This document shows, piece by piece, positions 61,739-64,000 of a DNA stretch of 64,000 nucleotides. A program made the position numbers and the translations under genes. The notes below the pieces were generated by a model. The model saw only the letters and a program-made list of their open reading frames with translations. It was not told where the DNA came from and did no database searches. Source of the DNA: Arthrobacter sp. StoSoilB22 (GTDB taxonomy: Bacteria > Actinomycetota > Actinomycetes > Actinomycetales > Micrococcaceae); contig NZ_AP024652.1 of NCBI RefSeq assembly GCF_019977315.1, positions 2,852,001 through 2,916,000 on the forward strand, given 5' to 3'. The first letter of the stretch is position 1; every line of letters begins with the position of its first letter.

Positions 61739-62494
61739 TTGACTTTCGACCAGGCAGGCCAACCGGATCTCTCCGTTGTGATCCCGGTCTATAACGGAGA
61801 ACGGATTTTGGCGGCAACAATGGCCCGTCTTTCCGGCTACTTGACCAGTGGCACCTCCGAGATCATCATCGTGGAGAATGGTTCTTCCGACAAAACACTC
61901 GAGGTCGCCCACAAGCACGCGGTGGACACTCCCCACGTGACGTTCCAGGTTCTCCAGAGCCAAAAGGGCATGGGAAATGCCTACCGCAGGGGCATCGAAG
62001 CCAGCTCCGGCCGCCGGGTACTCCTTACGGCCGACGATCTCCCCTTCGGCACGGATGATCTGGACGAAGACAAGAAACTAGCCACCAAACCACACGTTGT
62101 CATCGGTTCGAAGGCCCACAAGGACTCGGTCACTGAGCGAAGTGCAATCCGTGGAATCACCACCTTCGGCTTTAAGACCCTGCGTCAGGTCATCCTTGGA
62201 TCCAAGATCGGCGACTCCCAGGGAACCCTGATTGTTGACGGCGAGTGGCTTCGAAGCATGGTTGACCGCTTCGACGATCCCGGGTTCCTCTTCAGCACCC
62301 AAGTCGTCTATGCCGCTGAAAAGCAAGGCTTCCAGATCGTCGAAGTGCCCGTCACTCTGGCACCCGACGACGAACCGGGCGAAACAACCATCCGGACTGC
62401 CGACGTCGTGAAGATGTTCAAAGGACTGGTGGCCATGCGTCGCCGCCGGCGGGAGTTCGCCGCGGCTCCCAGCGCGGGAACGCACGCCTCATGA
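61739..62494 (+). CDS. Family 2 glycosyltransferase (DPM1/ALG5-like)
   Basis: A 251-residue inverting glycosyltransferase-like protein. The GT-A part is LSVVIPVYNGERIL ... EIIIVENGSSDKTLEVA, and the metal-binding DxD-type region reads LLTADDLPFG. No membrane span is visible, so this is the soluble polyprenyl-phosphate-sugar synthase type. TTG 61739 is chosen as start because GGAGAG precedes it; an in-frame start at 61658 would add 27 residues without conserved sequence. It overlaps the next gene by ATGA. Confidence 0.85.
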   Translation: MTFDQAGQPDLSVVIPVYNGERILAATMARLSGYLTSGTSEIIIVENGSSDKTLEVAHKHAVDTPHVTFQVLQSQKGMGNAYRRGIEASSGRRVLLTADDLPFGTDDLDEDKKLATKPHVVIGSKAHKDSVTERSAIRGITTFGFKTLRQVILGSKIGDSQGTLIVDGEWLRSMVDRFDDPGFLFSTQVVYAAEKQGFQIVEVPVTLAPDDEPGETTIRTADVVKMFKGLVAMRRRRREFAAAPSAGTHAS

Positions 62495-63519
62495 CGGATT
62501 CAATCGCAGAGACTCCGTCAAACGACAACGATCTGAACCAGGAACAGCCGCCTGCAAAGACCACGAAAGCCAAGCTGGTTGACTTCGCACGGCGCGCGCT
62601 GGTGGTCATCGTTTTCGCCGCCGCAGTGTACTTCATTGCAGTCCAATGGCCGCAGGTGCAGGCCACAGTTTTCGCCCTGCAGTGGTGGCAGGTCCTGCTG
62701 TCCCTCTTGGCACTCATCCCTGGTGTTCTCCTCGGGATGTTTATGTGGCGCGTCGTCATGGCAAGCCTCCTACGGTCAGTAGACATCGAACCCCAGGGCT
62801 TGGTGCTCAACCAGATCTACCTCGTCGGCCAAATCGGCAAATACCTGCCCGGTTCCGTGTGGGCGTTCGTGCTGCAGATGGAGCTTGGACGTAAGAACGG
62901 CATCGCGCGTGCGCAGGTGTTCGTTGCATCCCTGGTGAGTACGGGGATCACCATCGGAGCGGCATTGGTAGTTGGAGCTTCGGCTCTTCCGATACTGGTC
63001 CAGCGTCAGCCAAATCTGCAGTGGCTGTACGTCATACTCCCTGTAGTGATCCTGGCGATGAACCCGAACGTTGTGACGTTCCTGGTCAATATCGTCCTGC
63101 GGGTCTTCCGCCGTCCGCCGCTTCCCGAGCGTATTCAGGCCAACACCATGGTGAAGGCCTTCATCCTTGGCGTTCTGATGTACCTGTGCTTTGGCCTGCA
63201 CTTGTGGATCCTGGTCGGCCACGAGGCCACCCTGGACCTCGCGACGTTCCTGGTCCTGACCGGCGCATTGGCGCTTGGCATGACCTTGGGTGTACTCGCA
63301 TTCCTGCTTCCTGCCGGCGTTGGTGCCCGGGAAGCCATCCTCATCCTTGCCCTGGCCGGAATGATGAGCGCCGGCGCTGCAACAGCAATCGCAGCCCTGT
63401 CACGAATCATGTTCACCATTGCGGACCTGCTGTGCGTCGGTATCGCTTTTGTTCACTTCCGGTGGCGGCAGCAGTCCGTCTCCAAGACCCCCGCTGACTC
63501 CACCGCCGAGGCCAAGTAG
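62491..63519 (+). CDS. LPG-synthase-like/flippase-type membrane protein (UPF0104 family)
   Basis: A 342-residue protein with about eight membrane helices (ALVVIVFAAAVYFIAVQW, LLSLLALIPGVLLGMFMW, FVASLVSTGITIGAALVVG and others) and the family segments QIGKYLPGSVWAFVLQMELGRK and FLLPAGVGAREAILIL. It belongs to the LPG_synthase_TM group linked to lipid-linked glycan transfer. It is coupled to the GT2 gene upstream (ATGA overlap) and followed by a truncated membrane protein, so the three probably make or export a polyprenyl-linked sugar. Confidence 0.88.
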   Translation: MTDSIAETPSNDNDLNQEQPPAKTTKAKLVDFARRALVVIVFAAAVYFIAVQWPQVQATVFALQWWQVLLSLLALIPGVLLGMFMWRVVMASLLRSVDIEPQGLVLNQIYLVGQIGKYLPGSVWAFVLQMELGRKNGIARAQVFVASLVSTGITIGAALVVGASALPILVQRQPNLQWLYVILPVVILAMNPNVVTFLVNIVLRVFRRPPLPERIQANTMVKAFILGVLMYLCFGLHLWILVGHEATLDLATFLVLTGALALGMTLGVLAFLLPAGVGAREAILILALAGMMSAGAATAIAALSRIMFTIADLLCVGIAFVHFRWRQQSVSKTPADSTAEAK

Positions 63520-63584
63520 CGGGTTCCGGATGCCCCGGGCCAATATTCAGACTTATGCCGCGCGCTAAGGAGCAAGCCAAGACC

Positions 63585-64000
63585 ATGACAGCAGGAACAT
63601 CCGGGGCTACTGCCCAGCGCCCGCCGGTTGCCCGGCGGCGCTACTTCTTGCAGCACGACTGGCATTGGGGCATAGTCACTGCCGCCATAGCAGCCGTCGC
63701 CTCCATCATCCCCCGACTCTTCAACCCCACGTTCTATTACTGGGACGACATGATGCAGTCCTTCCTCCCTCTGTGGCGGCACATGGGCGAGGAAATACGG
63801 TCCGGCCGATTCCCGCTCATGGAGCCAGGCGGCTGGGTTGGCGGGAACATTGTGGCCGAGGTGGGCTACGGTATCTTCAACCCGGTCAACATCGTCAACT
63901 CTGTTATTGTTTCGAACTTCGAGAACCTGTCTCTGGCGAGCTATTTCATCATCGTCCAGTTCATCGCGTTGCTCGCATTTGGTACGTTCATGCTGGCCCG
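63585..64000 (+). CDS. Large membrane protein, YfhO/GT-C-like, N-terminal part (3' end outside window)
   Basis: An ORF open to the right edge. ATG 63585 with AAGGAG 12 bases before; an in-frame ATG at 63555 is the alternative. The first hydrophobic helix follows RRRYFLQHDWHW, and PTFYYWDDMMQSFLPLWRHMGEEIRSGRFPLMEPGGWVGGNIVAEVGYGIFNP resembles YfhO-like GT-C transferases (the acidic DD pair after the first helix is the usual loop). The rest of the gene is not visible. Confidence 0.75.
   Translation, partial: MTAGTSGATAQRPPVARRRYFLQHDWHWGIVTAAIAAVASIIPRLFNPTFYYWDDMMQSFLPLWRHMGEEIRSGRFPLMEPGGWVGGNIVAEVGYGIFNPVNIVNSVIVSNFENLSLASYFIIVQFIALLAFGTFMLA

Overview
The window looks like a chromosomal segment of a high-GC actinobacterium of the Micrococcaceae, most likely Arthrobacter or Paenarthrobacter. 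The main markers are a fused multifunctional 2-oxoglutarate decarboxylase (Kgd), a SigR/RsrA redox-sensing pair, a 24-residue bL37-like ribosomal protein, a tmRNA whose tag ends DFALAA, a SAM-IV riboswitch, a cds1-type cysteine desulfhydrase, and an actinobacterial prfB-ftsE-ftsX-M23-smpB-ssrA block. GTG starts and ATGA/GTGA overlaps are frequent. The assignment rests on gene content read by eye, not on a database search.

Left part (1-20.4 kb). The 5' part of argS (GTG start) runs off the left edge. Next comes an extracytosolic flavin electron-transfer trio (FMN-binding lipoprotein, ApbE, RnfD-like membrane protein fused to a ferredoxin-reductase domain). A tRNA-Arg(CCG) and a protealysin-like M4 protease with its emfourin-type inhibitor follow. 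Then come a GlxA/AraC regulator, a 56-aa membrane peptide, a WYL regulator and the RNA helicase HrpA. A minus-strand HIT hydrolase/alcohol dehydrogenase/3-mercaptopyruvate sulfurtransferase cluster diverges from a Cds1-like cysteine desulfhydrase, so sulfur-handling genes flank one promoter region. A metallo-beta-lactamase-fold protein is followed by zur, which converges on znuACB; a near-perfect Zur-type palindrome lies upstream of znuA.

Middle part (20.4-41 kb). Two CNNM/CorC-type CBS proteins, kgd, a degenerate SGNH-fold protein and a decayed serine beta-lactamase-like pseudogene come first. A DUF4097-PadR operon follows, preceded by a 36-bp near-perfect palindrome. Then come the bL37 gene, rsrA/sigR (with a SigR-type promoter that would give a longer SigR isoform), a DoxX protein, aroA, rsgA and hisN. 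A SAM-IV riboswitch precedes a cysteine-desulfurase-like enzyme, followed by a methyltransferase, an MntR-like regulator, an MFS transporter and a small CCCH-type hypothetical.

Right part (41-64 kb). An HtrA-like protease pseudogene, ssrA, smpB, an M23 peptidase, ftsXE and prfB are followed by a Tad pilus operon (tadA, tadB, tadC, pilin-like peptide, two TadE-like proteins and a TadG-like protein, all minus strand). Divergent from tadA is a cell-surface/secretion island on the plus strand: a GH25 lysozyme with C-terminal FG-GAP repeats, a ceramidase-like hydrolase without a signal peptide, two paralogous lipoproteins of unknown family, and a 1027-aa secreted protein with chitobiase-C-like and FG-GAP repeats. 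The window ends in a glycosyltransferase-flippase-membrane protein operon (GT2, LPG-synthase-like, YfhO/GT-C-like, truncated).

No CRISPR array, insertion sequence, prophage or rRNA operon was seen. The least-explained material is the lipoprotein/FG-GAP island at 52.5-61.5 kb and the set of short tandem duplications, three of which include a gene's stop codon.
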